The notes below the pieces were generated by a model. It made no database searches and was not told the DNA's origin. It worked only from the letters and a program-made list of their open reading frames with translations. From the NCBI RefSeq assembly GCF_017916295.1, contig NZ_JAFMSS010000008.1, positions 186,001 through 250,000 of the forward strand: 64,000 bases of DNA, in the 5' to 3' direction. A program made the translations under genes and the position numbers. Shown here in pieces: positions 43,525-55,664 of the stretch (positions within the stretch are counted from its first letter, which is position 1; every line of letters starts with the position of its first letter). The stretch is from Rubellimicrobium arenae. GTDB taxonomy: Bacteria > Pseudomonadota > Alphaproteobacteria > Rhodobacterales > Rhodobacteraceae.

Positions 43525-44940
43525 ATGACCGCCGCGATGACCAGCCCAGGCCTGCGCAATGGACTAAGCGCCCGCTGGGCGGGGCTGTCGCTGGCCACGC
43601 GCTTTGCCGCGGCGGCCGGCGTGGTCCTGGTCCTGGCGACCCTGGCCATCGGCGCCGTCGTGACGGCCCGCCTCGAAGAGGCGGTGGTCCGCAACTCGGC
43701 CAACGCGACGGCGCTCTACATGGACAGCGTCATCGCGCCGATCAGCCAGCAGCTGGCCGAATCCCCCGACCTGTCCCCCGGCGCCCGCCGCGCCCTCCAT
43801 GAGATCTTCGCGAGCACGCCGCTCGGGGAGCGTGTGGTGTCCTTCAAGTTCTGGAGCGGCGACGGCACCGTCATCTGGGCCGAGAACGACGCCATCGTCG
43901 GCCGGACCTTTGGCCTGACCGACGACCTCCGCCGCGCCTGGGGCGGCGAGGTGGTGGCCTCCTTCGACGACCTGTCCGAGGAGGAAAGCTCGGCCGAGGC
44001 GGCCCTGGGGCTGCCGCTGCTGGAGATCTACTCGCCCATCCGCGAGGTCTGGTCGGGGCGGGTGATCGCGGTGGCCGAGTTCTACGAGGTCGCGCCCGAG
44101 TTGGCGGACGACCTGGCGGCGGCCCGGGCGGGGGCCTGGGGGGCGGTGGCGGCCACCACGCTGCTGCTGGGCTCGATCCTTTACGTCATCGTCCTGGGCG
44201 GCAGCCGCACGATCGAAGCGCAGCGTCGCGCGCTCGATCAAAGGCTCGAGGACCTGAGGGACCTGTCGGTCCGCAACCAGGAGCTTCGACTCCGGGTGCA
44301 GGCCGCCGCCGCGCGTGCGGCCGAACAGGCCGACCGGACCATGCGCGGAATCGGGGCGGACCTGCACGATGGTCCCGCGCAGCACCTGGCCTATGCCGCC
44401 CTGCGGCTGGACGCCCTGCGCGAACGGATGGGCCGGGAGGCCGAGGACGACCTGACCCGGATCTCCGGCGCGGTGAGCGAAGCCATGGCCGAGGTGCGCG
44501 CCCTGTCGCGGGGGCTCCAGCGGCCGGACATCGCGGACCAGCCGCTGGCTGCGATCGTCGAAGGCGCGGTGGAGGCGCACGAGACGCGGACCGGTCATGC
44601 CGTGGAGGTTCGGGTCACCGGGACGGAGCGGCCCGGCCTGCCCCCTGCGGTGAGGGTCTGCGTCTTTCGGTTCGTGCAGGAGGGACTGGGCAATGCGAGC
44701 CGCCATGCCGGCGGGACCGGGCTGGAGGTGGAGATGACCGCCTCGCCCACCAGGCTGGACCTGGCCGTGCGCGACCGCGGGCCGGGGTTGCCCGGCCAGT
44801 CCCGAAAAGGTGGGATGGGGCTTGCAGGCCTGCGCGACCGGGTGGAAAGCCTGGGCGGAACCTTCGTGGCCCGCACCCGCCCGGACAGCGGCACGGAGAT
44901 CGCGATGACACTCGAGACCGGAGGACCGGCATGGACCTGA
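43525..44940 (+). CDS. NarL-type sensor histidine kinase
   Basis: A 471 aa membrane kinase. Helix one at about residues 28-50 (AAAAGVVLVLATLAIGAVV) and helix two near 203-225 (AVAATTLLLGSILYVIVLGG) enclose a ~150 residue periplasmic sensor region. A coiled coil leads to a HisKA_3 domain with the phospho-accepting His281 in GADLHDGPAQHLAYAALRLD. The ATPase domain follows with FRFVQEGLGNASRHAG and GMGLAGLRDRVESLGG. ATG at 43525 or 43537 is possible. It overlaps its response regulator by ten bases. The signal is unknown. Confidence 0.92.
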   Translation: MTAAMTSPGLRNGLSARWAGLSLATRFAAAAGVVLVLATLAIGAVVTARLEEAVVRNSANATALYMDSVIAPISQQLAESPDLSPGARRALHEIFASTPLGERVVSFKFWSGDGTVIWAENDAIVGRTFGLTDDLRRAWGGEVVASFDDLSEEESSAEAALGLPLLEIYSPIREVWSGRVIAVAEFYEVAPELADDLAAARAGAWGAVAATTLLLGSILYVIVLGGSRTIEAQRRALDQRLEDLRDLSVRNQELRLRVQAAAARAAEQADRTMRGIGADLHDGPAQHLAYAALRLDALRERMGREAEDDLTRISGAVSEAMAEVRALSRGLQRPDIADQPLAAIVEGAVEAHETRTGHAVEVRVTGTERPGLPPAVRVCVFRFVQEGLGNASRHAGGTGLEVEMTASPTRLDLAVRDRGPGLPGQSRKGGMGLAGLRDRVESLGGTFVARTRPDSGTEIAMTLETGGPAWT

Positions 44941-45581
44941 TCCGCATCGTCGTGGCCGATGACCATCCGCTCTACCGTGAGGGCGTCACGCGCTCCCTGG
45001 CCGAATCGGGGCGCTTCTCGATCGTGGGCGAGGCGGCCTCCGGACCCGAGGCCGAGGCCCTGATCGCGCGCGAGCGGCCGGACGTGGCGCTGCTGGATAT
45101 CTCCATGCCCGGCGGCGGGATCGAGACGCTGCGGCGGGTCATGGCGGCTGGACAACCGCCCAAGATCGCCATGCTCACGGTGTCCGAGGAGGACAGCGAC
45201 GTGATGCAGGCGCTCAAGGCCGGGGCGCTCGGCTATATCCTCAAGGGCGTCGGCGCGCGCGAGCTGGTGGGGATCGTGGCGGATCTGGCGGAAGGACGGA
45301 CCTACGTCGCCCCTTCGCTGGCGATGAAGGTCCTTGCCGCCATGAACGCCCCCCGCGCGCCGAAGGCCGCCACCCCGCTCGACGACCTGACCAAGCGCGA
45401 GGAGGACATCCTCCGCCGGGTGGCCGAGGGCAAGAGCAACAAGGAGGTCGCGCGGGAGCTCGACCTCCAGGAAAAGACCGTCAAGCACTACATGACGGCG
45501 ATCCTCCAGAAGCTGCACGCCCGCAACCGGACCGAGGCGGCGCTGATCGCGCGCGAAGGCTGGCCCGAGCGCAAGTCCTAG
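44931..45581 (+). CDS. LuxR/NarL-type response regulator
   Basis: A 216 aa regulator. The receiver domain has VVADDHPLYREGV, phospho-acceptor Asp56 in VALLDISMP, and GALGYILKGV with the conserved Lys. The C-terminal LuxR-type helix-turn-helix shows LTKREEDILRRVAEGKSNKEVARELDL and EKTVKHYMTAILQKL. Translationally coupled to the kinase (ten-base overlap). Its stop shares CTAG with the D/R/G-rich gene on the opposite strand. Targets are unknown; the two adjacent exported proteins are candidates by position only. Confidence 0.94.
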   Translation: MDLIRIVVADDHPLYREGVTRSLAESGRFSIVGEAASGPEAEALIARERPDVALLDISMPGGGIETLRRVMAAGQPPKIAMLTVSEEDSDVMQALKAGALGYILKGVGARELVGIVADLAEGRTYVAPSLAMKVLAAMNAPRAPKAATPLDDLTKREEDILRRVAEGKSNKEVARELDLQEKTVKHYMTAILQKLHARNRTEAALIAREGWPERKS

Positions 45582-46090
45582 CGGAGCGCGACCAGCCGGT
45601 CGAAGTCGGCGGCCGTGGCCAGACGACGAACCACCAGCCGCCGCTGGCGGTCGATGAGCTCGTAGCGGCCGTCGACGATCTGCTCGACCCAGCCGTCCGA
45701 GTAGCGGACCACGACATCCCGAGAGCTGGCCTGGGACGTCGTCCGGGACGCGCCGGATCCCTGCCCCGAACTGCGACCGGCCTCGCCCCGGCTGCCGCCC
45801 CTGCCGCCGGAGCCCTGGCCTTCACGGTCATCGTCGCCGCCGCCACGGTCGTCGTCGCGCCTGCTGTCCCCGTCCCGCTCCCCCGAGCTGTCGTGGTCGC
45901 CCCCACGCCCACGGCCACGACCTCGCCCCCGTTGGTCGCCACCGTCCTCGCCGTCGCGGGCCCAGGCGGCGCCAGGTGCCAGGAACCCACTCTCCCCCAT
46001 CCCAAGACCCAGGGGTGACAGGCCTCCTGCCACGCCCCAGGCGAGAGCGGCCAAGATGCGGCGTCGGGTCGGAAACTGATCGAAGCTCAT
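45578..46090 (-). CDS. Exported Asp/Arg/Gly-rich protein with conserved-looking C-terminus (170 aa)
   Basis: The N-terminus SFDQFPTRRRILAALAWGVAGG is a twin-arginine-like signal ending near AAWA (about residue 50). Residues 51-125 are low complexity, dominated by Gly, Arg, Asp and Ser. The last 45 residues form an ordered-looking module (VVVRYSDGWVEQIVDGRYEL, then DRQRRLVVRRLATAADFDRL). Start at 46090 preferred over 46111; ribosome site weak. Family not recognised. Back to back with another D/R/G-rich exported protein gene at 46329. Confidence 0.7.
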   Translation of the reverse strand: MSFDQFPTRRRILAALAWGVAGGLSPLGLGMGESGFLAPGAAWARDGEDGGDQRGRGRGRGRGGDHDSSGERDGDSRRDDDRGGGDDDREGQGSGGRGGSRGEAGRSSGQGSGASRTTSQASSRDVVVRYSDGWVEQIVDGRYELIDRQRRLVVRRLATAADFDRLVALR

Positions 46091-46328
46091 GTCGGCATGC
46101 CTTGGCAGCATCGGGCTTGGCTCAGACTAGCACCCGCATGGACGGGGCGCATGACGGACCAAAGTCCCCCGCGCGCCGGAGGACGGCAGGACCGACCAAG
46201 GTCCGGGACCTTCGCCGACGCAGGTCCTGCCATCGGAGGCCTGTTCGGCGGACCGGGGTCGGTGCCGGGACCGAGCGGATCGGAGGAAGGTGCAGCCATC
46301 GAACCAACCGATCGAAAGGATCACTTCG

Positions 46329-46664
46329 ATGAAAACGCTCGTTCTTGGTGCTACCCTCGTCGCTCTGGTGATCGGGACCCTTCCCGCCTCGGCCGCCGTA
46401 TTCGAGGCCGGGTCGCGGATCGCCGGAATGCAGGCCTTCGACGGTCCGGGCCACGGCGACAGCGTCGCGGAGCGCCGCGGCCGGGGCCGGGACGACCGGG
46501 GCGGCGACGACCGTCGCGGGGACCGGCGCGGCCGGGGCGCCGACGACGACCGCCGCGACGATTCCCGCAGCGGCGGACGGCATGGTGGACGGGCCCGCGT
46601 TCCGGGCGGTTCGGGCTGTGACGATGCCCATGACATCGCCGAACATCCCCAGTGCCGGGGCTGA
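46329..46664 (+). CDS. Small exported Asp/Arg/Gly-rich protein (111 aa)
   Basis: A signal peptide (MKTLVLGATLVALVIGTLPASA, cut before AVFEAG) is followed by AGSRIAGMQAFDGPGHGD. A repetitive Asp/Arg/Gly segment of about 45 residues comes next, built from RRGRGRDDR, GGDDRRGDR and DDDRRDD. It ends in a short Cys pair tail GSGCDDAHDIAEHPQC. ATG at 46329 has AAAGGA upstream and a terminator follows at 46699. The composition matches the protein encoded divergently at 45578-46090, although the ordered ends differ. Function unknown; the charged repeat could bind metal ions or polysaccharide. Confidence 0.7.
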   Translation: MKTLVLGATLVALVIGTLPASAAVFEAGSRIAGMQAFDGPGHGDSVAERRGRGRDDRGGDDRRGDRRGRGADDDRRDDSRSGGRHGGRARVPGGSGCDDAHDIAEHPQCRG

Positions 46665-46698
46665 GCGGGACCCGCTCCAGTCCCGTCCGCCTGAAATG

Positions 46699-46729
46699 AA
46701 AGGCCCCGGTCCTTGCGACCGGGGCTTTT
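46699..46729. terminator. Bidirectional Rho-independent terminator
   Basis: GGCCCCGGTC (46702-46711) pairs with GACCGGGGCT (46717-46726), with an A-run before and CTTTT after. It serves the gene ending at 46664 and, read the other way, lolA ending at 46750. Confidence 0.85.
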
Positions 46730-46749
46730 GCGTCAGGGGCGCCCGGGGC

Positions 46750-47346
46750 TCACTGGCCCCAGGTCGACATCTCGGCCTGGATGTTGAAGGCGCGGTCGCC
46801 GATCTGCACGCCCATCTGCAGGTCGTTCAGGACCACGGTGGTCTGGCTGCCGCTGCCATCGGTGATCACCCACTGCCGCAACTCGGTGGGATTGGCCGTG
46901 AAGACCAGCTGGATCGACCCGTAGTCCGGATGCTGGGGATCCTGCGCCGTGACCGTGGTGGTGGTTCCGTCCGAACTGTGCCCCGTCACCATGCCCGCGC
47001 GCCCAAGGTCCACGTTGTCGGCAAGGATGATCGACAAGGGGGTCTCGCTCAGCGGAAAACGTTGCGGGCCTTCGTTGGACGCGGCGTCGAACACCGCGAC
47101 CTGTCCCCCGCCCGCAAGAAAGAGCGACCGGTCCGGCGGGGCGTATTCAAAGCGGATGCGGCCCGGTCGCTTGATGTAGACCGAGCCGGTCGAGATGCTT
47201 CCGTCCGCATTGACCTGCGTGAACCCGCCCGCCGCGGTCCGGATCGAGTTGAGATAGTTCGAGATCTCCCCCAGCGAGAGCTCCTGGGCCGCAGCCGCCA
47301 CGGGCGCAAGCGCGACAAGGGCGGCAATGGCAAGGCGGCGCATCAT
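46750..47346 (-). CDS. lolA: Outer-membrane lipoprotein carrier protein
   Basis: LolA carries lipoproteins from LolCDE across the periplasm to LolB. The 198 aa precursor has the signal RRLAIAALVALAPVAAAAQ. The mature domain shows LNSIRTAAGGFTQVNADGSISTG, IKRPGRIRFEYAPPD and FDAASNEGPQRFPLSETPLSIIL. The last part, QLVFTANPTELRQWVITDGSG, is usual for the family. ATG at 47346 or 47343, with AAGGACC upstream. It follows ftsK on the same strand after a 174-base gap that holds a terminator. Confidence 0.93.
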   Translation of the reverse strand: MMRRLAIAALVALAPVAAAAQELSLGEISNYLNSIRTAAGGFTQVNADGSISTGSVYIKRPGRIRFEYAPPDRSLFLAGGGQVAVFDAASNEGPQRFPLSETPLSIILADNVDLGRAGMVTGHSSDGTTTTVTAQDPQHPDYGSIQLVFTANPTELRQWVITDGSGSQTTVVLNDLQMGVQIGDRAFNIQAEMSTWGQ

Positions 47347-47469
47347 GTCGAGGTCCTTTCAAGGCACTTGGTCGTCGCGGTTCATATAGCGCCGTGCTGC
47401 CCGAAGCCCGAGCGACAAGCGATAACAACGGATCGAAAGGTGGTGACGTCAGCCGACGCTCGAACGCAA

Positions 47470-47494
47470 ACGGCGCGCCGGGTGGGCGCGCCGT
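47470..47494 (-). terminator. Terminator-like hairpin after ftsK
   Basis: On the minus strand ACGGCGCGCC pairs with GGCGCGCCGT (47470-47479 with 47485-47494), followed by TTTGCGTT. It lies 26 bases beyond the ftsK stop. Stem strong, U-tract short. Confidence 0.6.
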
Positions 47495-47520
47495 GCAGGA
47501 CAGGACAGGATCGCGTCGCC

Positions 47521-50556
<3,036 letters not shown>

Positions 50557-50568
50557 GTCGCCTCCTCC

Positions 50569-51747
50569 TTAGGTGTAGAGCACGTCGCGGATCAGCCCGA
50601 GCCCGCGCCGCACGTCGTTGGCGCCGGCCACGAGGGCGACGCGGATGTAACCTTGGCCGGGATTTCCCTGCCCCGCATCCTTGGCGAGGTAGGCCCCAGG
50701 CAGCACGCGCACCCCGGCCGCCTGCCAGAGCTTCAGGGCCGCCGCCTCCCCGTCCTCGACCGGAAGCCAGAGGAAGAAGCCCGCCTGCGGCGGCGCATAG
50801 CCGGGCACATCGCCCAGCACCTCGTCGGCGATGCGGTACTTGTCCTGATAAAGCGCGCGGGACGCGGCCACATGGCCCTCATCCGACCAGGCGCGCTCGG
50901 CCACGCGCTGGAGCGGCAAAGGCAGCGGCGCGCCCGCGTAGGAGCGGAGCTGGCGCATCCGGGCGATGGCCTGCGGGCCGCCGGCGGCAAATCCGGAGCG
51001 CAGCCCGGCCAGGTTCGACCGCTTGGACAGCGAGTGGAAGGTCACAACGCGCTCGGCGTCGATCCCGAGGTCGCGGGCGACGGTCAGGACCCCCTCGGGC
51101 GGCGCATCGCGATACACCTCGGAGTAGCATTCGTCGGCCAGGACGAGGAAATCGTGCCGCTCGGCCAGGCGGAGGAGGCGGCTCCAGTAGTCCCGGTCGG
51201 CCACGGCCCCCTGGGGATTCGCGGGCGAGCAGATGTAGGCCATCGCCGTGCGGTCGAGGATCTCCTCGGGCAGGGCCTCGTAGTCGGGAAGGTGGCCCGT
51301 GGCCTGCGTGGCGGGGACGAAGACGGGCTCGGCCCCGACGGACAGGGCCGCCACCATGTAGACCTGATAGAAGGGGTTCGGGATGAGCACCACCGGGCGC
51401 TGGCCCTGCTTTGCCTCGGGGCAGAGGGCCATGGCGACGTTGTAGAGCCCTTCGCGCGTTCCATTGAGCGCGAGAAGCCGCTCGGTCCCGACCTCCACGT
51501 CGTAGCGGCGCCCCAGCCAGCCGGAGATGGCGGACAGAAGCTCGGGCGTGCCCTCGTTGGGGGGGTAGGAGGAGAAGCCGCCCAGGTTCGCGGCGATGAC
51601 CTCGCCCACGAAGGGGGGCATGGGATGGGTCGGCTCGCCAATGGACATGGCAATGGGCTCGCCGCCGGGGGCGTGCGGGTCCAGGAGTTTCCGCAAACGC
51701 GGAAATGCATAGTCCGGTAGGTCCGAGAACCGCGCGGGAGCCGCCAT
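50569..51747 (-). CDS. Class I/II aminotransferase, possibly succinyldiaminopimelate type
   Basis: A 392 aa PLP aminotransferase. Signatures are MSIGEPTHPMPPFV, SSYPPNEGTPELLSAISGWL, PNPFYQVYMVAALS, ICSPANPQGAV, ADECYSEVYRD and FHSLSKRSNLAGLRSGF with the PLP lysine. The group includes DapC-like N-succinyl-LL-diaminopimelate transaminases and several other activities; the substrate is inferred only. ATG at 51747 is chosen (GTG at 51750 also in frame) with GAGGCAG upstream. Probably the promoter-proximal gene of an operon with ftsK. Confidence 0.87.
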   Translation of the reverse strand: MAAPARFSDLPDYAFPRLRKLLDPHAPGGEPIAMSIGEPTHPMPPFVGEVIAANLGGFSSYPPNEGTPELLSAISGWLGRRYDVEVGTERLLALNGTREGLYNVAMALCPEAKQGQRPVVLIPNPFYQVYMVAALSVGAEPVFVPATQATGHLPDYEALPEEILDRTAMAYICSPANPQGAVADRDYWSRLLRLAERHDFLVLADECYSEVYRDAPPEGVLTVARDLGIDAERVVTFHSLSKRSNLAGLRSGFAAGGPQAIARMRQLRSYAGAPLPLPLQRVAERAWSDEGHVAASRALYQDKYRIADEVLGDVPGYAPPQAGFFLWLPVEDGEAAALKLWQAAGVRVLPGAYLAKDAGQGNPGQGYIRVALVAGANDVRRGLGLIRDVLYT

Positions 51748-51869
51748 CACTGCCTCATAATCCAGGGTCGTCGCGCGCCCCGGCTTGGCTGCAGAGTATC
51801 GTCCGGCAGACCGAGCTGTCCAGAAATCCAGCAGCGAATCAGCCGGGCGGAGCCGGGGTGCTGTGACAT

Positions 51870-53192
51870 TTAGGCCAAGCTCGTTAACACGGCCTGCGCC
51901 AATCTTAAGAGATATCCGTCACGTGCGGGCAAGGTGCTCAGCATCACGCCGCAGGACGGACGCCCCGTGGGCACGGAGATCGAGGCGAGGCCCAGAAGGT
52001 TCGCCATCCGGGTGTTCCGAAGCGCCTTGAGATTCGTGACCCGGAACCGCTCGTGGTCGGCCTCCATCTCGGCGGCGACAGGGGGAAGGATCGGCGAGGT
52101 GGCGCACAGGATCGCGTCGAAGCCGGACATGGCCTCCCAGGCGCGGCGGCGGATGCGGCCCAGCTCGGCCATCGCGTTCAGGTAATCGGCGGCCAGGACG
52201 TCACGCCCGGCCCTCACCCGCGTCAGCACCGGCGCGAACACCCGGTCGGGCGTGGGCTCGATGAACTCGCGCCAGGAGGCCCAGGCTTCGGCGGCGTAGA
52301 TCGTCGAGCCGATCTCATAGGCCCGGGGGAGGTCCGGCAGATCCAGATCCTCGACCTGGACGCCCGCCCGCCCGAGGACCCCTGCGGCCTCGGAAAGGGC
52401 CTGGGCGGGCTCGGGCTCCAGCTCGTCGCCGACCACGGTGCGCAGGAGGCCGATCCGGAGGCCGCCGAGCCGCGTGCCCGCCAGATCCGTCCGGGGACCG
52501 CCCAGCGCTTCCCAGATCAGCGCGGCATCCTCGACGCTGCGCGCCAGCGGCCCGACCGTGTCGAAGGACGGGCAGAGCGGCACCACGCCCTCGACGGACA
52601 GGCTGCCATGCGTCGGCTTGAAGCCGACCAGGTCGTTCCACGCGGCGGGCAGCCGGATGGAGCCGCCGGTGTCGGACCCGATCGCGCCCACCGCGAGGCC
52701 ATAGGCCAGGGACGCCGCCGCCCCCGAGGAGGACCCGCCCGCCAGCCGCCCGGGGTCGTGCCGGTTGGGCGGCGTCGCGGTGACCGGGTTCAACCCCAGC
52801 CCCGAGAAGGCCAGCTCCGTCATGTGGGTCTTGCCGAGGCAGATGGTCCCGGCCAGGGTCGCCCTCTCGAGCACCACGGCATCCCGCGCGGGGGTGCGCC
52901 CGGCCAGCAGGGCGGTGCCGGCCTCGGTCCGCACCCCGGCGGTGTCGTACAGATCCTTCCAGGACAGGGGCACGCCGTCCAGCGGGCCGCGCCGCAGGCC
53001 GGCCCGGGCCCGGTCGCGCGCGGCCTGCGCCTCGGCCCGCGCGCGGTCGGGCGTGACCCGGGCATAGATCCGGTCGCGCAGCGGATGCCGGTCGATGGCC
53101 TCGAGGAGCGATTCGGTCGCCTCCACGGGATCGGCCCGCCCGTCCGCGATGGCGCGGCCCAGATCGGCCGCCGTTGCTGTGCTGAAATCCAT
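51870..53192 (-). CDS. Amidase (amidase signature family)
   Basis: A 440 aa cytoplasmic hydrolase with the Ser-cisSer-Lys triad: Lys in VPLSWKDLYDTAG, the first serine in AGGSSSGAAASLA, and DTGGSIRLPAAWNDLVGFKPTHG. It probably hydrolyses a small amide; GatA is less likely because length and C-terminus differ and no gatC/gatB is near. ATG at 53192 has AAGGGG upstream. It is divergent from the alcohol dehydrogenase (87-base gap). A much longer apparent frame continuing to 55343 is antisense to two plus-strand genes and not real. Confidence 0.9.
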   Translation of the reverse strand: MDFSTATAADLGRAIADGRADPVEATESLLEAIDRHPLRDRIYARVTPDRARAEAQAARDRARAGLRRGPLDGVPLSWKDLYDTAGVRTEAGTALLAGRTPARDAVVLERATLAGTICLGKTHMTELAFSGLGLNPVTATPPNRHDPGRLAGGSSSGAAASLAYGLAVGAIGSDTGGSIRLPAAWNDLVGFKPTHGSLSVEGVVPLCPSFDTVGPLARSVEDAALIWEALGGPRTDLAGTRLGGLRIGLLRTVVGDELEPEPAQALSEAAGVLGRAGVQVEDLDLPDLPRAYEIGSTIYAAEAWASWREFIEPTPDRVFAPVLTRVRAGRDVLAADYLNAMAELGRIRRRAWEAMSGFDAILCATSPILPPVAAEMEADHERFRVTNLKALRNTRMANLLGLASISVPTGRPSCGVMLSTLPARDGYLLRLAQAVLTSLA

Positions 53193-53279
53193 TCGTCTGC
53201 CCCTTCTGGCCATCCGCGCCGCGGAACGGTTCGCTCCGTTGCGACGTTCGGCCCCGTCATTGTTCACGAGGAGACCGCC

Positions 53280-54380
53280 ATGGCCAAGGCCCTGGGCTAC
53301 GCCGCGAACCATTCCTTCAGCCGTCTCAAGCCCCAAGAGTTCGAGCGCGAGGAGCCCAGGGAGGGCGAGGTCGAGATCGAGGTCCTCTACTGCGGGGTAT
53401 GCCATTCGGACATCCACCAGGTGAAGAACGAATGGGGCAACACGGTCTATCCCTGCATGCCCGGCCACGAGATCGTGGGGCGGGTGTCGCGGCTGGGGCC
53501 GGGGGCGAGCCGGCATGCGGTGGGCGACCTCGTGGGCGTGGGCTGCATGATCGACAGCTGCGGCCTGTGCGAGTCCTGCCTCCACGGCGACGAGAACTAC
53601 TGCGAAGGGCCGAACAGCTGGCTGGCCACCTACAACGGCCCGATGATCCCCAAGGCCAAGGCGCCGGGCAAGGCCAACATGTACGGGCGGGACAACACCT
53701 TCGGGGGCTACTCGACCTCCATCGTGGTCAAGGAGTCGTTCGTCCTGCGGGTGCCCGAGGGGCTCGACCCGGCGGCGGCCGCGCCGATCCTGTGCGCCGG
53801 CGTCACGACCTGGTCTCCGCTGCGCCACTGGGGCGTGAAGGCCGGGGACCGGGTGGGCGTGATCGGCCTCGGGGGCCTTGGCCACATGGCGGTCAAGCTC
53901 GCCAAGGCGATGGGCGCGCAGGTCACGGCCTTCACCACGACCACCGAAAAGCTGGTGGAAGCCAGGAAACTGGACGCCGAAGGGCTGATGTGGAGCGACA
54001 AGGACGCCCTGAAGGCCCTGGAGGGGCAGTTCGACTTCATCCTGTCCACCGTGCCCGAGAAGCATGACCTCAACAGCTTCGTGCCGCTGCTGCGGCGGGA
54101 CGGGGCGCTGGTGGTGGTGGGGGCTCTGGAGCCGCTCGCCCCTGTCAACAACATGGAGGTGGCGTTCCATCGCCGGACGCTGGCCGGGTCCCTGATCGGC
54201 TCGATCCGCGAAACACAGGAGGTGCTCGACTTCTGCGCCGAGCACGGGATCGCGCCCGACATCCAGGTCATCCCGATCCAGGAGGTCAACGCCGCCTACA
54301 AGGCGGTCGAGAAGGGGGACGTCCGCTTCCGCTACGTGATCGACATGGCTTCGCTCCGGCAGGAGATGGCCGGGGCCTGA
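53280..54380 (+). CDS. Zinc-dependent NAD(P) alcohol dehydrogenase (YahK/cinnamyl type)
   Basis: A 366 aa MDR alcohol dehydrogenase / aldehyde reductase. Catalytic zinc ligands lie in YCGVCHSDIH and PGHEIVG. The structural zinc loop is CGLCESCLHGDENYC. The Rossmann motif GVIGLGGLGHMAVKLAKAMG follows near residue 190, and CAGVTTWSPLRHWG precedes it. The closest well-known form is E. coli YahK, a broad-specificity NADPH aldehyde reductase. ATG at 53280 has ACGAGGAGA upstream. No pathway partner is adjacent. Confidence 0.9.
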   Translation: MAKALGYAANHSFSRLKPQEFEREEPREGEVEIEVLYCGVCHSDIHQVKNEWGNTVYPCMPGHEIVGRVSRLGPGASRHAVGDLVGVGCMIDSCGLCESCLHGDENYCEGPNSWLATYNGPMIPKAKAPGKANMYGRDNTFGGYSTSIVVKESFVLRVPEGLDPAAAAPILCAGVTTWSPLRHWGVKAGDRVGVIGLGGLGHMAVKLAKAMGAQVTAFTTTTEKLVEARKLDAEGLMWSDKDALKALEGQFDFILSTVPEKHDLNSFVPLLRRDGALVVVGALEPLAPVNNMEVAFHRRTLAGSLIGSIRETQEVLDFCAEHGIAPDIQVIPIQEVNAAYKAVEKGDVRFRYVIDMASLRQEMAGA

Positions 54381-54431
54381 AGCTCCGGCCCGCTGCGTGA
54401 CAACCGGGACCGGCCGCGCCATATCAGCATC

Positions 54432-55664
54432 ATGACCAGCGATTCTCCCCCTGCCCTGCCGGCGCATGACGTCCTGATCGTCGGGGGCGGCCTGGCCGGC
54501 CCGGCCCTGGCCCTTGCCCTCGCCCGCGAGGGGATGTCGGTCGCCCTGATCGACTCCCTGCCTGCGGTTGCGGGGAACCCGAGGTTCGATGGCCGGTCCT
54601 ACGCCCTGGCGCTGGCGTCGCGCCGGCTCCTGACCAATCTGGGCGTCTGGGCGCGGCTCGCGAACCAGGCGCAACCCATGCTGGCCATCAAGGTGGCGGA
54701 CGGGCGTCCGGGCGAGGCCCCCTCCCCTCTCCATCTGGCCTTCGACCACGCCGAGATCGAGGAAGGCCCCATGGGCCACATGGTCGAGGACCGGCATCTG
54801 CGCGCCGCCTTCGACGCCAGCCTCGCCGAGCAGGCGCGCGTCACCGTCCTGCGCGGGGCCGCCGTGGTGGCGCAGGAGGCCGGGCCGTCCTCGGTGTCCG
54901 TGACCCTCGCCGATGGACGGCACCTGCGGGGCTGCGTCCTTGTCGGGGCGGACGGACGTGAGAGCGGCACCGCCCGGCGCGCGGGGATCGGCCGGATGTC
55001 CTGGGGCTACGGCCAGACCGCCGTGACCTGCACCGTCGCCCACGAGCGTCCCCATCGCGGGACGGCCTTCCAGCTCTTCCTGCCCTCGGGGCCACTGGCC
55101 ATCCTGCCGCTGATCGGCAACCGTTCCTCGATCGTGTGGAGCGAGAAGGATGAACGGGCCAAGGCCCTGATGGCCTTGACCGACGAGGAGTTCCTGACGG
55201 CGCTGCGGCCCGTCTTCGGCAGCTTCCTGGGCCACCTGTCCCTCGATGGGCCGCGCTTCTCGTACCCGTTGGGGCTGACGCTGGCCAAGAGCTTCATCTC
55301 CGCCCGCCTCGCGCTGGTCGGCGACGCCGCCCATGGGATGCACCCGATCGCCGGACAGGGCCTGAACGCGGGTCTTCGCGACGTGGCGGCCCTGGCCGAT
55401 GTCCTCGCCGAGGCCCGCGCGCGCGGGGAGGATATCGGGGGCGCCCCGGTGCTCGATCGCTATGCCAAGTGGCGGCGGTTCGACACGGCCACGCTGGCCC
55501 TGGCCACGGACGGCTTCAACCGGCTCTTTTCCAACGACTCGCGCCCCCTCCGGATCGCGCGGGACCTGGGGCTTGGCCTCGTGAACCGCCTGCCGCCCCT
55601 CCGCCGCGCCTTCATCCGCGAGGCGGCGGGCCTGACCGGAGACCTGCCCAGCCTGATGCGCTAG
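54432..55664 (+). CDS. UbiH/UbiF/COQ6-type FAD monooxygenase
   Basis: A 410 aa flavin hydroxylase for a ring position in ubiquinone synthesis. The FAD motif VLIVGGGLAGPALALALAREG comes at the start, then GRSYALALASRRLLTNLGVW. The family signature is LVGDAAHGMHPIAGQGLNAGLRDVAALADV near residue 295. The C-terminal segment is NRLFSNDSRPLRIARDLGL. Whether it hydroxylates C5, C6 or another carbon is not decided; alphaproteobacterial UbiL-like and UbiH forms look alike here. Its stop shares CTAG with the convergent Trm112-like gene. Confidence 0.92.
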   Translation: MTSDSPPALPAHDVLIVGGGLAGPALALALAREGMSVALIDSLPAVAGNPRFDGRSYALALASRRLLTNLGVWARLANQAQPMLAIKVADGRPGEAPSPLHLAFDHAEIEEGPMGHMVEDRHLRAAFDASLAEQARVTVLRGAAVVAQEAGPSSVSVTLADGRHLRGCVLVGADGRESGTARRAGIGRMSWGYGQTAVTCTVAHERPHRGTAFQLFLPSGPLAILPLIGNRSSIVWSEKDERAKALMALTDEEFLTALRPVFGSFLGHLSLDGPRFSYPLGLTLAKSFISARLALVGDAAHGMHPIAGQGLNAGLRDVAALADVLAEARARGEDIGGAPVLDRYAKWRRFDTATLALATDGFNRLFSNDSRPLRIARDLGLGLVNRLPPLRRAFIREAAGLTGDLPSLMR

